This document shows positions 9,681 through 19,188 of a stretch of DNA of 64,000 bases, piece by piece. The position numbers and the translations under genes were made by a program. The stretch's first letter is position 1, and every line of letters starts with the position of its first letter. The notes under the pieces are model-generated. The model made no database searches and was not told where the DNA came from. It saw only the letters and a list, made by a program, of their open reading frames with translations. This DNA comes from Aquiflexum sp. TKW24L. GTDB taxonomy: Bacteria > Bacteroidota > Bacteroidia > Cytophagales > Cyclobacteriaceae. Location: positions 1 through 64,000 of the forward strand of contig NZ_JAMFLG010000024.1 of the NCBI RefSeq assembly GCF_023502205.1. The letters are read 5' to 3'.

Positions 9681-10781
9681 TTAATTGGAGGAAAGAGTAT
9701 CTTTCAAAATAATTTCAAGCCTTTTGGCGACTTTGTTGGTGTAAAAATTTTCTTTGGCAAAATGATAATTATAATTACTTATCTTATTAAGAGCCTCAGT
9801 ATCAAGTAATAATTTTTTTACTTTGGAAATTGTATCATTGGATAGGATCTCGGAAGGTTTTATCGAAAGACCCATTTTACCTTCAACAAAAAAATCCTTT
9901 ACACCACCGACTGTAGAGGTAATTAGAGGGAGTCCAAAAGCCATGGCTTCTAACAAGGAAATTGGCATTCCTTCCCCATGCATGCTTGGGAAAAGAAATA
10001 TGTTTGACGAAGAAAAGACTTCTTTTTTCTTCTCTCCTGATAAATAGCCCAAAAACTCTACATTCTGTATTCCTTTTAATTTGACGTACTCCCTCAAAGC
10101 GTCCAGTATTGAACCACTACCGGCTATTTTGAAAATAATTTTTTTTTCTGGAAGTTGAGTTTGGAGTTCCTGAAATAAATTAACAGCTTCAAATACACCT
10201 TTTTCTTTTTCAACTCTTGCCATAAATAAGAAAATCAAGGGTAAATCATCAGTTTCATCCCAACTTTTCTTCGGGAAAAGACCATTTGTAAGTAAAGAAT
10301 CAACAACTGTAGTTTCAAGATAGATTTTTTGATCGAATCCCCATGAGATCAATTTTGCCTTGAACTCCGAAGCAAGAACAATCAACGCATCAGCTTTTTT
10401 AAATGATTTTAAGGGATATAAGCTTGATTGATTGTATAAATCTGTTTTAAGTTCATAATCTTTATCCCAGCCATGAAAGAAAACGACTATTCTTTTATTT
10501 AAAAGTTTTAAAATTTGAATATATATTTGATCTCTTGTGCACCCCGTCGTTGCAAAAGAAGTATTGATTAAGTATATGTCGTACTGGTTGCTAATTAATT
10601 GAATCAAAAAGCGCGAGTAGTCCCTGAAATATTGAAATATCACCTTTGGGCTTTTAATGGTGCTTTTATTGCCTCTAAAAAAAAACTCATAGTTGTTTCC
10701 CATCACCTTTTTAAGTGAAGAAAAATATACAGCCACCCCTCCGGGTTTATCAAAATAAGGCGTAAGTATTAAAACTTTCAT
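9681..10781 (-). CDS. Glycosyltransferase family 4 protein
   Basis: The product has 366 residues and a GT-B fold. The N-terminal LTPYFDKPGGVAVYF is the acceptor-side motif. The donor site includes FLFMARVEKEKGVFEA (about residues 190-205), GMPISLLEAMAFGLPLIT and the acidic EAMAFG stretch typical of retaining GT4 enzymes. It is closely related along its whole length to the plus-strand protein at 20125-21231: both have VFFHGW, a GCTRD or GCSRD segment, and DFFVE/DFFVD-x-KMG. The two are probably an old duplication within this locus. The sugar specificity is unknown. Confidence 0.9.
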   Translation of the reverse strand: MKVLILTPYFDKPGGVAVYFSSLKKVMGNNYEFFFRGNKSTIKSPKVIFQYFRDYSRFLIQLISNQYDIYLINTSFATTGCTRDQIYIQILKLLNKRIVVFFHGWDKDYELKTDLYNQSSLYPLKSFKKADALIVLASEFKAKLISWGFDQKIYLETTVVDSLLTNGLFPKKSWDETDDLPLIFLFMARVEKEKGVFEAVNLFQELQTQLPEKKIIFKIAGSGSILDALREYVKLKGIQNVEFLGYLSGEKKKEVFSSSNIFLFPSMHGEGMPISLLEAMAFGLPLITSTVGGVKDFFVEGKMGLSIKPSEILSNDTISKVKKLLLDTEALNKISNYNYHFAKENFYTNKVAKRLEIILKDTLSSN

Positions 10782-11288
10782 ATAATTAGTGTGTGGAAAG
10801 GAATTTTAAGCAAATCAAATTTATATAATTGTATGGATAAAGATTTATATAAAAAGGGTGATTACCTCAAAAGCTGTGCCCCATAAATTGTTGAAATAGT
10901 TTTGTGATAAAATGAAAATATTTTCCGGTGAATTTATTTAAAATGAATTGATTTGCCTTATGTCTGCTTTTTTCCAATTTTGTTTAAAAGTTTTAATATT
11001 TCAACAGACTTCAGTATCTTAAAGGTTAACAATAGATTTTTAAATTTAAAAACCACAGGGGTATTTTGCCTTATGCAAAAAACAAATACCATATTTGGCA
11101 AGTCCTGCTATTTTGGGGTCATTTTCATAAATTACTATAAAAACTAACATTTTAGTATGATCTAAATGCCTACTGTTTTTGGATATTATGTATGAAATTG
11201 TTTTTGAATTTACCCAATAATGGTTAAACCTTAAGATGATGAGATAATATAATTAATATATAGCTTTTCACGCAATAAGTTCCCTCAA
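10782..11288. other. AT-rich intergenic stretch
   Basis: I see no convincing gene in these 507 bases. A TAAATTTG element on the minus strand (10823-10816) fits a -7 box for the GT4 gene starting at 10781, but no -33 TTTG lies at the expected distance. A 64-codon plus-strand ORF here has unconvincing composition. Confidence 0.5.
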
Positions 11289-11867
11289 TCAATGAAAATA
11301 TCTTTTGTAATTTCTATTATAGCTAAGATGGTCAATATTCCTGTTCCTTATCTTTTTTGCTGGATTTCCGCCATAAATAGACCAAGGTTCTGTATCTTTA
11401 GTAATTACAGAATCTAGTGCAACTGCAGTACCCTCCGCCACTCTTCTTCCGGGAAGAACAGAAACTCCTAAGAATAAACTAGCGTTATCTTCAATAATTA
11501 CGGAAGCCCCTACTGTTTTATAATCGGGGTCATCCAAATCGTGTCCTAAAGTCATGATTTTGATATACCCTGCCAAATCCACATTGTTGCCAATTCGGAT
11601 TCCTCTTCTTCCGTCTAATAAGGAGTCATGACCTATAGAACAATTTGACCCTATGACAATATTCCACGGAGAATATACCCTTAGGCCCATCTGTATATTT
11701 GTATTCTTTCCAATTTTCATTCTATAAAAGTACCTATAAATAATTTTTCTTATAAAATAGCTTGGAATTTTTGACACTAGATGATTGGCAAAGCTTAAGT
11801 AAAAAAAATGAAAATATTTAATTATTTCACCCTTTAATCCACTTTTCTTTAATCTATTTGTTTCCAT
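11289..11867 (-). CDS. Hexapeptide-repeat O-acetyltransferase
   Basis: From ATG 11867 the product has 192 residues (METNRLKKSG...). A longer in-frame start at 11924 would overlap the upstream gene by 71 bases, so the short start with a 14-base overlap is preferred. Residues from about 70 onward form left-handed beta-helix repeats (IGSNCSIGHDSLLDGRRGI, IGNNVDLAGYI). The C-terminus has VAEGTAVALDSVITKD and YGGNPAKKI, typical of WcaF/NodL-like acetyltransferases that use acetyl-CoA to O-acetylate sugars. It is translationally coupled to the 388-residue gene upstream. It probably decorates the exopolysaccharide. Confidence 0.88.
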   Translation of the reverse strand: METNRLKKSGLKGEIIKYFHFFYLSFANHLVSKIPSYFIRKIIYRYFYRMKIGKNTNIQMGLRVYSPWNIVIGSNCSIGHDSLLDGRRGIRIGNNVDLAGYIKIMTLGHDLDDPDYKTVGASVIIEDNASLFLGVSVLPGRRVAEGTAVALDSVITKDTEPWSIYGGNPAKKIRNRNIDHLSYNRNYKRYFH

Positions 11868-13020
11868 GTCCAATGCTCTTATTTTGATAAAGGAAATAAC
11901 TAAGCCCGGCAAACATCCATGCATTATTCCACCGCATAAATATGTTTTTGTCTTTGTAATGTTTGTGAATTCTAAAATAAAAGCCTCCTTTCTTATCCTG
12001 CATGTTTTTCCCCATCCATAAGGCCACTTTCTTTGCCATATCTAAATACCCAAATCTACTGAGAGACAAGAGAGACTGTGCTGCAGCTGTACTATCAATT
12101 GGATAAATTTTATTGTCGTAAAACTTTGGGATTCCTCCATTTTCAAAGAAATGATTAACATAAAAGTGTAGCCCCTTTTCGAATTCATGGCTATATTCTT
12201 TGTCTTGGCAAAGAGTCATATAAGCATCAATACAATCCAAGTTGTAGCCGGTATGGTAGTTGTCAGCCCATGTTCGTGCATCATGCATAGCATAAGGCCA
12301 AGATCCGTTCTCTCTTTGAACTTGGGTAACGTATTGGACTGCAATTTTTGCGGTTTTTTTAAGTTCCGGATCCAAATTAAAGTAATATGCTTGCGAGAGT
12401 AACCTAGCAGCTTTTAAAGAAGCGTTCAACACAAATTGATTGTCAACCGGGGAATATGAAAAACAAAACAGTTCACCTTCATAAGAACGATTGAGATCTT
12501 TCAACACAAACTTGCTCGCATCTAGAATAATTTCTTTTATCTTTTCATTTGGAAAAATCAAATAACTTTCAAAAAGTGAATTAGTTATTATTCCGGTCGC
12601 TACGCTTGTGGGTACATAGGCATTGATTTTGGTATATCGGGCCTCCCAATCAAAATCATAACCCCAGCAAAAACCACTATAACCGGTTGACTTGTTTTTG
12701 ACCAAAAGATCAAGTAAAAAATCAATTTCTTTTTTGTAAAATCCCTCATCTGACGGAATAGCCTTTCCCAAATAAGAGTATGCTTGGATGCAAAGGCCAA
12801 TTGTTACAGGATTTAATCCCTTTTTTACCAATAGAATCCTTCTTAGATTGATGGGTATTCTTTTACAAACTTGTTGAGCTCCAAACCTAATTATCCGAGA
12901 CCTTAGAATGGGAAGTTTAAAGTAGGGAGACAAAAGAGTGTCATAAGGATCATACCCCTTATACCCATTTGTTCGAATATGCTCCTGCAATTTTAATATA
13001 GAAGAAAGAATAGCATCCAT
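11854..13020 (-). CDS. Predicted alpha/alpha-toroid protein of the polysaccharide locus
   Basis: The product has 388 residues with no signal peptide or membrane helices. The sequence has recurring helical pairs with W/G-rich turns, such as YSGFCWGYDFDWEAR, NGSWPYAMHDAR, DNYHTGYNLDCIDAYM and KKGGFYFRIHKHY. This pattern resembles the (alpha/alpha)6 barrels of glycoside hydrolases, epimerases and lyases. Similar genes in Bacteroidota capsule clusters have been labelled delta-aminolevulinate dehydratase-like; that name does not fit the visible fold. It lies between the AlgD-like dehydrogenase and the acyltransferase on the minus strand. A sugar-modifying role is plausible but unproven. Confidence 0.6.
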   Translation of the reverse strand: MDAILSSILKLQEHIRTNGYKGYDPYDTLLSPYFKLPILRSRIIRFGAQQVCKRIPINLRRILLVKKGLNPVTIGLCIQAYSYLGKAIPSDEGFYKKEIDFLLDLLVKNKSTGYSGFCWGYDFDWEARYTKINAYVPTSVATGIITNSLFESYLIFPNEKIKEIILDASKFVLKDLNRSYEGELFCFSYSPVDNQFVLNASLKAARLLSQAYYFNLDPELKKTAKIAVQYVTQVQRENGSWPYAMHDARTWADNYHTGYNLDCIDAYMTLCQDKEYSHEFEKGLHFYVNHFFENGGIPKFYDNKIYPIDSTAAAQSLLSLSRFGYLDMAKKVALWMGKNMQDKKGGFYFRIHKHYKDKNIFMRWNNAWMFAGLSYFLYQNKSIGHGNK

Positions 13021-13062
13021 TTGGAGAAATTATCTTTTATAAGTAAACTAAATTAATTCCAA

Positions 13063-14370
13063 TTACCAGCACAATCCATGATAATTTGATAGGTTCTCCA
13101 AGTCCTCGATCCGGACAAGGTCAATTACCGCAGATTTTTTGGAAAGTGCGGATTTATGTTTGTGACCATCAAAGTTTTTGTGGTTGATTAAAATGATATC
13201 CGCACTTTCAATCGCCTCCATAGGGTCATTGGTTATAAGATCGGATAAATGAGGCAAATGCTCATCAATAAATTGTTTATTGGCACCCACGAGTTTTGAA
13301 AGGTGCACATTTTTATCATAAATCGATAGGCTATAACCTTTACCAATCATTTTTTCAGCCAAATCGACAGAAGGACTATATCGTAAATCATCTGTACCCT
13401 CCTTAAAACTTAGACCCATCAAGGCAATTTTTTTCTTTCCTGTTCTTTGGATTATCTCGAATGCAAGTCTTTTTTGGTTTTCGTTGGAATCATGAATTGC
13501 ATTTAGAACAGGAGAAAGTATATAATGATCATGTGCCAAAGTAACCATTCCTTTGAGATCTTTGGGAAGGCAAGAACCGCCATATGCAAAGCCTGGCTTG
13601 AAATAGGCCGGAGAAATATTGAGGTGGGTATCTTTACAGAATATTTGCATTACATGGTGGGAATCTATCTCCAAAGCCTTGCAAATATTTCCAACTTCAT
13701 TGGCGAATGTGATTTTGAGAGCATGAAATGAATTGTTAACATATTTAATTATTTCTGCAACTTCAATCCCTGTTATCTCAATGGGTGCCTCAAGTTCTTC
13801 ATAAATAGACGCAACTATTTTTAAGGCTACTTCATGATCTCCACCAATCACCGTTACTGAGGGGTTATAGTAGTCTTTAACTGCTGAACCTTCCCTGAGG
13901 AATTCGGGATTGGAAACAACAGAAAAAGCAACTCCTCTTTTTTTACCCGAACTGTTTTCAATGATTTCGCCAATTTTTTTATTTGTACCTGGCATTACAG
14001 TACTTCTTATGACTACAACATGGAATTCATCTTTTTTGCGAAGAGCTTCGCCAATTTGTTCTGCTGTTTTATAAATGTAACTTAAATTCAAATGACCATG
14101 GCTGGATGAGGGTGTACCGACACAAAGAATACTTACTTCAGAATTTAACACAGCTTCCTCGGCAAATACTGTAGCAGTAATTTTTCCTTTTTGAAATTCT
14201 TCTGAAATGATAGTATCTATATCCTTTTCGACTATGGTAGGTAAACCCTTATTAATAAGGTCTACTTTGAATTGATTTACATCTACTCCGATGACTCTGT
14301 GTCCATTTTTTGCAAGACATCCTAGGCTTACGCATCCGACATAACCTAATCCAAAAATTGAAATTTCCAT
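13063..14370 (-). CDS. algD: GDP-mannose 6-dehydrogenase (AlgD-type nucleotide-sugar dehydrogenase)
   Basis: The 435 residues match AlgD length. The N-terminus SIFGLGYVGCVSLGCLAKNG is the NAD-binding motif. NPEFLREGSAVKDY and the catalytic cysteine, about residue 267 in GGSCLPKD, are intact. FANEVGNICKAL and the C-terminal GTDDLRYSPSVDLAE complete the three-domain UDP/GDP-sugar dehydrogenase layout. Spacing and wording fit AlgD better than UDP-glucose dehydrogenase, so the likely reaction is GDP-mannose to GDP-mannuronate with two NAD. UDP-sugar specificity cannot be fully excluded. It lies 4 bases from the DUF354-like gene upstream. It would provide an acidic sugar for the exopolysaccharide. 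Confidence 0.82.
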   Translation of the reverse strand: MEISIFGLGYVGCVSLGCLAKNGHRVIGVDVNQFKVDLINKGLPTIVEKDIDTIISEEFQKGKITATVFAEEAVLNSEVSILCVGTPSSSHGHLNLSYIYKTAEQIGEALRKKDEFHVVVIRSTVMPGTNKKIGEIIENSSGKKRGVAFSVVSNPEFLREGSAVKDYYNPSVTVIGGDHEVALKIVASIYEELEAPIEITGIEVAEIIKYVNNSFHALKITFANEVGNICKALEIDSHHVMQIFCKDTHLNISPAYFKPGFAYGGSCLPKDLKGMVTLAHDHYILSPVLNAIHDSNENQKRLAFEIIQRTGKKKIALMGLSFKEGTDDLRYSPSVDLAEKMIGKGYSLSIYDKNVHLSKLVGANKQFIDEHLPHLSDLITNDPMEAIESADIILINHKNFDGHKHKSALSKKSAVIDLVRIEDLENLSNYHGLCW

Positions 14371-14374
14371 TATA

Positions 14375-15400
14375 TTAAAGTTTAATGTATTGTTTGATTT
14401 TATTTTCCATAAAAGTGTTCATATCATCCCATTGGCACAATAAATCACCCCGTATTTTTTCTTGAACGCCCTTATCAGTTTCAGTTTTGAGTGATAAATT
14501 AATTGGTGATATGGCATTATCCAGGGGGTAATGTTTCAAAATTCCTCGATCTATAAGAAGCTGATTGGCTTTCATTTCTCTAATCCCACAATAAATACTG
14601 GGTACACCAAGCATTGCACCTTCTCGGGCCATACTGTCCCCTGAAGAAACCGTAAGTTTAGAAAAATAAATGAGAGAGTGGATATCTTCGATTGGTTCCT
14701 CCATAATGATCCAGTTTGGGGGGAATTTTCCCTTGATAGTTTTGTCTTCAAGTGAAAGCAAAAAAGGATGTGTTGGGTCGAGTTTGCCTGAAAAGCTACA
14801 AACAATAGCATCCATTTGATTATAGTAATTGAAAGATTTATTACTTACTTCTCTTACAAATACATATTTGTAAGGATTTAAACCATATTTGGCCAGAACG
14901 GATTGATTTGGCGTAAAATATGAAGGGCTTAAGTAGCTCCATTCTTTCAAACAATTGAACCATTCAATTTTTGATGATTTGTTGGTTATAGGTGGGAAAT
15001 ATAGTTTTGTAGAAAGAATTTCATTTATTTTATTTATTCCTTTTCTCTCCGGATCATCATAAAATTGCAGCAATGGTATCCTACATATGCTACAAGCCAA
15101 TGCGAGTGGGGCACTGCTTGCCGCAATACATATATGAACTTTCTTAGATAAAATAAATTTAATGAAATCAGCCGTCCTTATAACATTACCATTCCAAAAA
15201 ATGGACCATCTTGTTCCTTTGCTGCTACCGATTTTAAAGCAGTCAAAACCCGGGTATTCTTTTTCAATTATTTTTGACAATTTACCTCTGTCAAGATAGC
15301 AAATTGTTACGTTCCATCCCTGTTGCTGAAGCCTTCTGGATATGTTTTTGAATAGATTTAATTGGGCAGGATGTTTGATATCGATTAAAATATTTTTCAT
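14375..15400 (-). CDS. DUF354-like GT-B protein
   Basis: The product has 341 residues. The N-terminus NILIDIKHPAQLNLFKNI is the hallmark of the DUF354 family, GT-B proteins related to MurG and UDP-GlcNAc 2-epimerase. Further features are a central QFYDDPERK segment, and SSGDSMAREGAMLGVPSIY near the C-terminus, which resembles the nucleotide-sugar-binding loop. Function in the family is not settled; a glycosyltransferase role in surface polysaccharide synthesis is usually assumed. It is first in a tightly packed minus-strand group (14375-15400, then algD, the toroid protein and the acyltransferase), presumably one operon. Confidence 0.72.
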   Translation of the reverse strand: MKNILIDIKHPAQLNLFKNISRRLQQQGWNVTICYLDRGKLSKIIEKEYPGFDCFKIGSSKGTRWSIFWNGNVIRTADFIKFILSKKVHICIAASSAPLALACSICRIPLLQFYDDPERKGINKINEILSTKLYFPPITNKSSKIEWFNCLKEWSYLSPSYFTPNQSVLAKYGLNPYKYVFVREVSNKSFNYYNQMDAIVCSFSGKLDPTHPFLLSLEDKTIKGKFPPNWIIMEEPIEDIHSLIYFSKLTVSSGDSMAREGAMLGVPSIYCGIREMKANQLLIDRGILKHYPLDNAISPINLSLKTETDKGVQEKIRGDLLCQWDDMNTFMENKIKQYIKL

Positions 15401-15479
15401 GTTTTATGAAACCTGAGATGAAAGCGGTTTTTATATTCAAAGGTAAAAATTGTTAAGTGACTAGATTTTGTTTTTCTTT

Positions 15480-15727
15480 CTAAACTCTTTTGTAAACTTG
15501 TCTTATTTTTTGAGACTCGGTTTTATTGAAAATAAGGAAGGCGTCATTCTTCCATACAAAAATAGTAACTCGTAAATCTACAAATTTTGGGTGGTTATCA
15601 ATGCCTATTTCCATATTCCCATTTTCATCTACGGCGCATCCTGTTTTCGATAAACGTAAGAAAATTCAAAAGAACCTATATCTGGAAATAAAAATAATGG
15701 AATAACAAAAAGCAAAATTTTACATTA
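15480..15727 (-). pseudogene. Possible frameshifted small secreted-protein gene
   Basis: This lies in the 738-base gap 15401-16138. On the minus strand an open stretch reads KILLFVIPLFLFPDIGSFEF, which looks like a signal peptide, and continues to RKQDAP before a TAG. In another frame the text continues VDENGNMEIGIDNHPKFVDL and ends with KIRQVYKRV and a TAG at 15480-15482. The two pieces abut and both look coding, suggesting one small secreted protein broken by a frameshift. The family is not recognised. The remainder of the gap, 15740-16138, is AT-rich with nothing I can name. Confidence 0.3.
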
Positions 15728-16138
15728 CAAAAATATGTTAATAAAATTGGTCTTTTAATGTAATGGCAATCTTAAATCTGAATTATTTGGATTAATAGCC
15801 TCAAAAATAAATATAATCTTTGAAATTCTATATTACTTTTGTTCTAAACATATTAATCATCACCGTACCATTTCTCATTCTTACCAATTACCAGGCAAAT
15901 TATATCTGAGGTCAAATTTTGTCCCGCTGATAGCTGCTTGTTTACGATAATAGGCAACATTCCCATATTTGTTTTTATGTTTTTATCCCTACACTTTAAT
16001 TATTGTTTAAGTCATAACTAAAAACATTGGATAATCCTCATGATGAGGTTTTATTGGTATCTTTTCAAAGGATATAGTGGTTAGGATGGTTAAAAATATT
16101 TAGTATTGGGATAGAATTAAACCGCTAAATTTTCACTT

Positions 16139-17245
16139 GTGGATACCAAAAAAATTACCATATTATTTTTTATAGGCTCCTTAACCTCAGGAGGTAAGGA
16201 AAGAAGATTGTTAGAACTTATCACATTTTTGGAAAATGATGAAAAATACCGACTGATTTTGGTTACCAAAAAGACAGAAATATATTTCGAGAATTTTAAA
16301 TTTTTAAAGATGGAATGGGTGGAAATGGAAAGTGAAAGAATTGGATTAAAAACCTTTTTTGACTTTTTTGGGATTGCAAGGAAAGTAAAGCCCGATGTTA
16401 TCCACACTTGGGGAAGTACCTACACGCTTATTACATTGCCATATTTGTTCGTTAATAGAGGTGTTAAATTGGTAAACAGCCAAATCACTTCAGCTCCACC
16501 TCGGGTCGGCCGGGGGGAACAGTTAATTTGTCGAATTAATTTTATGTTTTCAAATGTAATCCTAGCCAATTCTATTGCTGGAATTGAAGCATTTAATGCC
16601 CCAAGGTATAAGAGTAAGGTCATATTTAATGGATTAAATTTTAAAAGATTTGAAAATCTTAAGCCAATATCTGATGTTAGGATGCTTTATAATTTGGATA
16701 AAAAGTATACTGTAATCATGGTGGGTTCTTATTCACCAAACAAGGACTTTCTAAAATTCTTTAGAATTGGTATTGCAGTTTCCAAACTAAGAAGCGATAC
16801 CAAATTTATAGGAATTGGATTTGCAAAAGGTCATGGTGAGCGTTTATTTCAAGAATGTGAAGAGATAACTAAGGATTTTCCTAATTTAGTTCCAATGCCT
16901 GGGTCGAGCCAAATAGAGTTTTTGGTCAATGCATGTGATATTGGAGTTCTTTTATCTCCAAATGGGGAAGGATTGTCTAACGCTATTTTGGAGTATATGG
17001 CATTGGGAAAGCCAGTAATCGCGAATGATGCTGGGGGTACCAAAGAAATTGTTGAAAATAAAATCAATGGATACTTATTAAATAATGAATCTGAGGAGGA
17101 GATAGCAATATTGATCAATGATCTTTTAAATGATCCTCGGAAAATGGAAATAATGGGGAAAAACTCAAGGGAACGGATTTATAAGGATTTTTCCTTAGAA
17201 AGAATGGGGACAGCTTTTGAGAAAATTTATCAGGACCTTTTATAA
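16139..17245 (+). CDS. Glycosyltransferase family 4 protein
   Basis: The product has 368 residues. The start is GTG at 16139; upstream in the same frame a TAA is met within 7 codons and no ATG is available. The N-terminal FIGSLTSGGKERRLLEL is the GT4 acceptor-domain motif. The donor domain has MVGSYSPNKDF, then LLSPNGEGLSNAILEYMALG and KPVIANDAGGTKEIVE, the usual E-x7-E region. It is a cytoplasmic retaining glycosyltransferase with unknown sugar specificity. It is not a close copy of the other two GT4 proteins here. It is transcribed in the same direction as the acetyltransferase and deacetylase genes that follow. Confidence 0.9.
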   Translation: MDTKKITILFFIGSLTSGGKERRLLELITFLENDEKYRLILVTKKTEIYFENFKFLKMEWVEMESERIGLKTFFDFFGIARKVKPDVIHTWGSTYTLITLPYLFVNRGVKLVNSQITSAPPRVGRGEQLICRINFMFSNVILANSIAGIEAFNAPRYKSKVIFNGLNFKRFENLKPISDVRMLYNLDKKYTVIMVGSYSPNKDFLKFFRIGIAVSKLRSDTKFIGIGFAKGHGERLFQECEEITKDFPNLVPMPGSSQIEFLVNACDIGVLLSPNGEGLSNAILEYMALGKPVIANDAGGTKEIVENKINGYLLNNESEEEIAILINDLLNDPRKMEIMGKNSRERIYKDFSLERMGTAFEKIYQDLL

Positions 17246-17445
17246 CAAAAGTTTAATTTAGATTATTACAAGATAATATTTTAAATGTATTTTCAAATCT
17301 ATAAATTTAATCATTATAAAGTATAAAGGATGAAAACTATTTTATATCTGGGGTTCAATTGTGTAAAATAATGATTTGCAGTATTTTTAAATGGATTCAA
17401 ATTTTGTGAGGTCTAAGTAAAATATCATCTCGTTAATCAACAAAA

Positions 17446-17453
17446 TATTTTTG
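17446..17453 (+). promoter_or_regulatory. -7 promoter element
   Basis: TATTTTTG matches TAnnTTTG and lies 18 bases before the ATG at 17471. No TTTG is seen at the -33 position. Confidence 0.35.
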
Positions 17454-17470
17454 TGTAAATTACAATCAAT

Positions 17471-19009
17471 ATGGTACAAGTTGAAAACGGCAATAATTCT
17501 CAAGTAGTTTTTCTTGAGGGTGAAGCCGGCTTGAAGGAATTATATGACCCTAATTTATTGAACCAATGGAATCATTTGATGCAAAATTCATCGGTATCCT
17601 CTGTTTTCCAATCTCCTGATTTTGTTCTTCCTTGGTTGGAAGAAAACAAAAATGATTATTCTCCTTTAATCCTTTTAATGTATTTAAACGGTACGTTAGT
17701 GGGGCTTTTGCCACTTGCAAGAAAAATTGACGCCAAATCAGGGCAATTGTCAAAACATTTGGTTGGATCAGGTCATTTCTATGCAGTGTATCAAACTTGG
17801 TTATTGGTAGACGGTAATGAAGATTTTTTTTGGAATAAAGGCTTGATCGGATTGATGAATCATATTCCAGGTTGCGAAATCAATTTAAAATCTTTGCCAA
17901 ATCTGGAATCTTTTAAAAAAATGGTTTCCAATAATAAGGTTAACAAATACAGTGTTATTGAGAAATATCATAATCCAATTTTAGGGTTTAAATTGGATGG
18001 TTATCAAAAAATCATAAACAAAAGGCATTTTAAGGCCAAGTTTAACAGAGTTAACAAGAGTGGAGAACTTCATTTCGAACATTTAAACTGTTTGGAAAGA
18101 CTACAGCTTGCTTTGAATCATATCGAAGTTTTTCATAACCTTAGACAGGGGGCAGCATTCAACAAAACCCCATTCCCTTTAGATAAGGAGGAGAGGAATA
18201 TTTTTATTGAATGGTTTAAAAAGGGAATACTTCATGCTACTGCTCTTTGGTTAGATGAAGAATTGATTGGCGCCGTTATCATGATCAAAGATGGAAAACA
18301 TACAGTTCATTTGGCCGGATTAATAACATATTCCCCGTTACATGGGAAGTATTCGCCAGGATTGGTTCATTTGTATTTGCTTGTATCAAGGTTAAAAGAA
18401 GAAGGTCTCACTTACTTAAAACTATCTCCCGGATATGATTCATATAAAGAGAGATTTTCTAATGAGAGTGAGGAATTATTTGAATTGCTAATTTCAAACA
18501 ATAGATTTTCTTTACTGAAAAGAAAATTTAGAATCTCCATTAGAAATTTCCTTATTATGAAAGGAATTCGTCCAATGGAAGTAAGCGTTTGGATCGATAA
18601 AAAGAGAGCCTTATTCAAAAACAAGTGGTTTAAGTTAAAAAAAGGTAACCCTCATAAGGAAGTTGACTGGATTCTTTTTTTGAGAAAGATTGAGCAGACA
18701 AATGGAAAAGAGTTTAAGGGAGATATTGACTTAAGGGTTATGGACATTTCCCAATTACTTTTGGTTGATGACTGTACCTTTGAAATAAGCCGATGGGAAT
18801 TCTTGAACGATGCATTGAAACGTTTAGAGGAGAACCAAATTTTTTATACTTTGACCCAAAAAAACAGGTTGATATTTTGCGTATGGGGGAAGAAACCTGA
18901 AAAGTTGTCTGATGTGAATGATGATTTGAAGATTTCCTACATTCCCAAAAACATTTTTGCGGCATTAGATATTGATTTCAAACAACTTAAATCTTGGAAA
19001 GAATATTAA
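17471..19009 (+). CDS. BioF2/CelD-type GNAT acetyltransferase
   Basis: The product has 512 residues. The N-terminal region (SVSSVFQSPDFVLPWLEENK) and the central GNAT-like half (about residues 190-340) match the Acetyltransf_6/BioF2-like family once called CelD. Segments include RQGAAFNKTPFP, HATALWLDEELIGAVIMIKD and LKLSPGYDSYKERFSNE. The C-terminal 150 residues form an extra domain that is also present in the paralogue at 21838-23517; the shared pattern is FEISR followed by LE-x-x-Q-x-x-YTL. Family members acylate sugars or polysaccharide intermediates. The polysaccharide deacetylase follows after 179 bases. Confidence 0.75.
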   Translation: MVQVENGNNSQVVFLEGEAGLKELYDPNLLNQWNHLMQNSSVSSVFQSPDFVLPWLEENKNDYSPLILLMYLNGTLVGLLPLARKIDAKSGQLSKHLVGSGHFYAVYQTWLLVDGNEDFFWNKGLIGLMNHIPGCEINLKSLPNLESFKKMVSNNKVNKYSVIEKYHNPILGFKLDGYQKIINKRHFKAKFNRVNKSGELHFEHLNCLERLQLALNHIEVFHNLRQGAAFNKTPFPLDKEERNIFIEWFKKGILHATALWLDEELIGAVIMIKDGKHTVHLAGLITYSPLHGKYSPGLVHLYLLVSRLKEEGLTYLKLSPGYDSYKERFSNESEELFELLISNNRFSLLKRKFRISIRNFLIMKGIRPMEVSVWIDKKRALFKNKWFKLKKGNPHKEVDWILFLRKIEQTNGKEFKGDIDLRVMDISQLLLVDDCTFEISRWEFLNDALKRLEENQIFYTLTQKNRLIFCVWGKKPEKLSDVNDDLKISYIPKNIFAALDIDFKQLKSWKEY

Positions 19010-19188
19010 TATTTGCTTGATAACTGCAATAAAATTCGTTTTTTTGTCCAAGTATTCTTTACTTGATTTTTATAAATAAATTTAATCAAATTTCACCCAT
19101 TTATTTAAATCAATTTATTTATTATCCCGCTTTATTCAACAAATATCTGAGGTTTATTCACCAAAATACTATTCCCTAGATTTTTATT

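Noticed and set aside
10953-11147. 64-codon plus-strand ORF in the intergenic region
   Set aside because: Composition is that of AT-rich noncoding DNA with no motif or ribosome-binding context.
11868-11924. Longer start for the acyltransferase (ATG 11924)
   Set aside because: The extra 19 residues lie wholly within the upstream gene's coding end, and the later ATG gives a family-like N-terminus with a small overlap.
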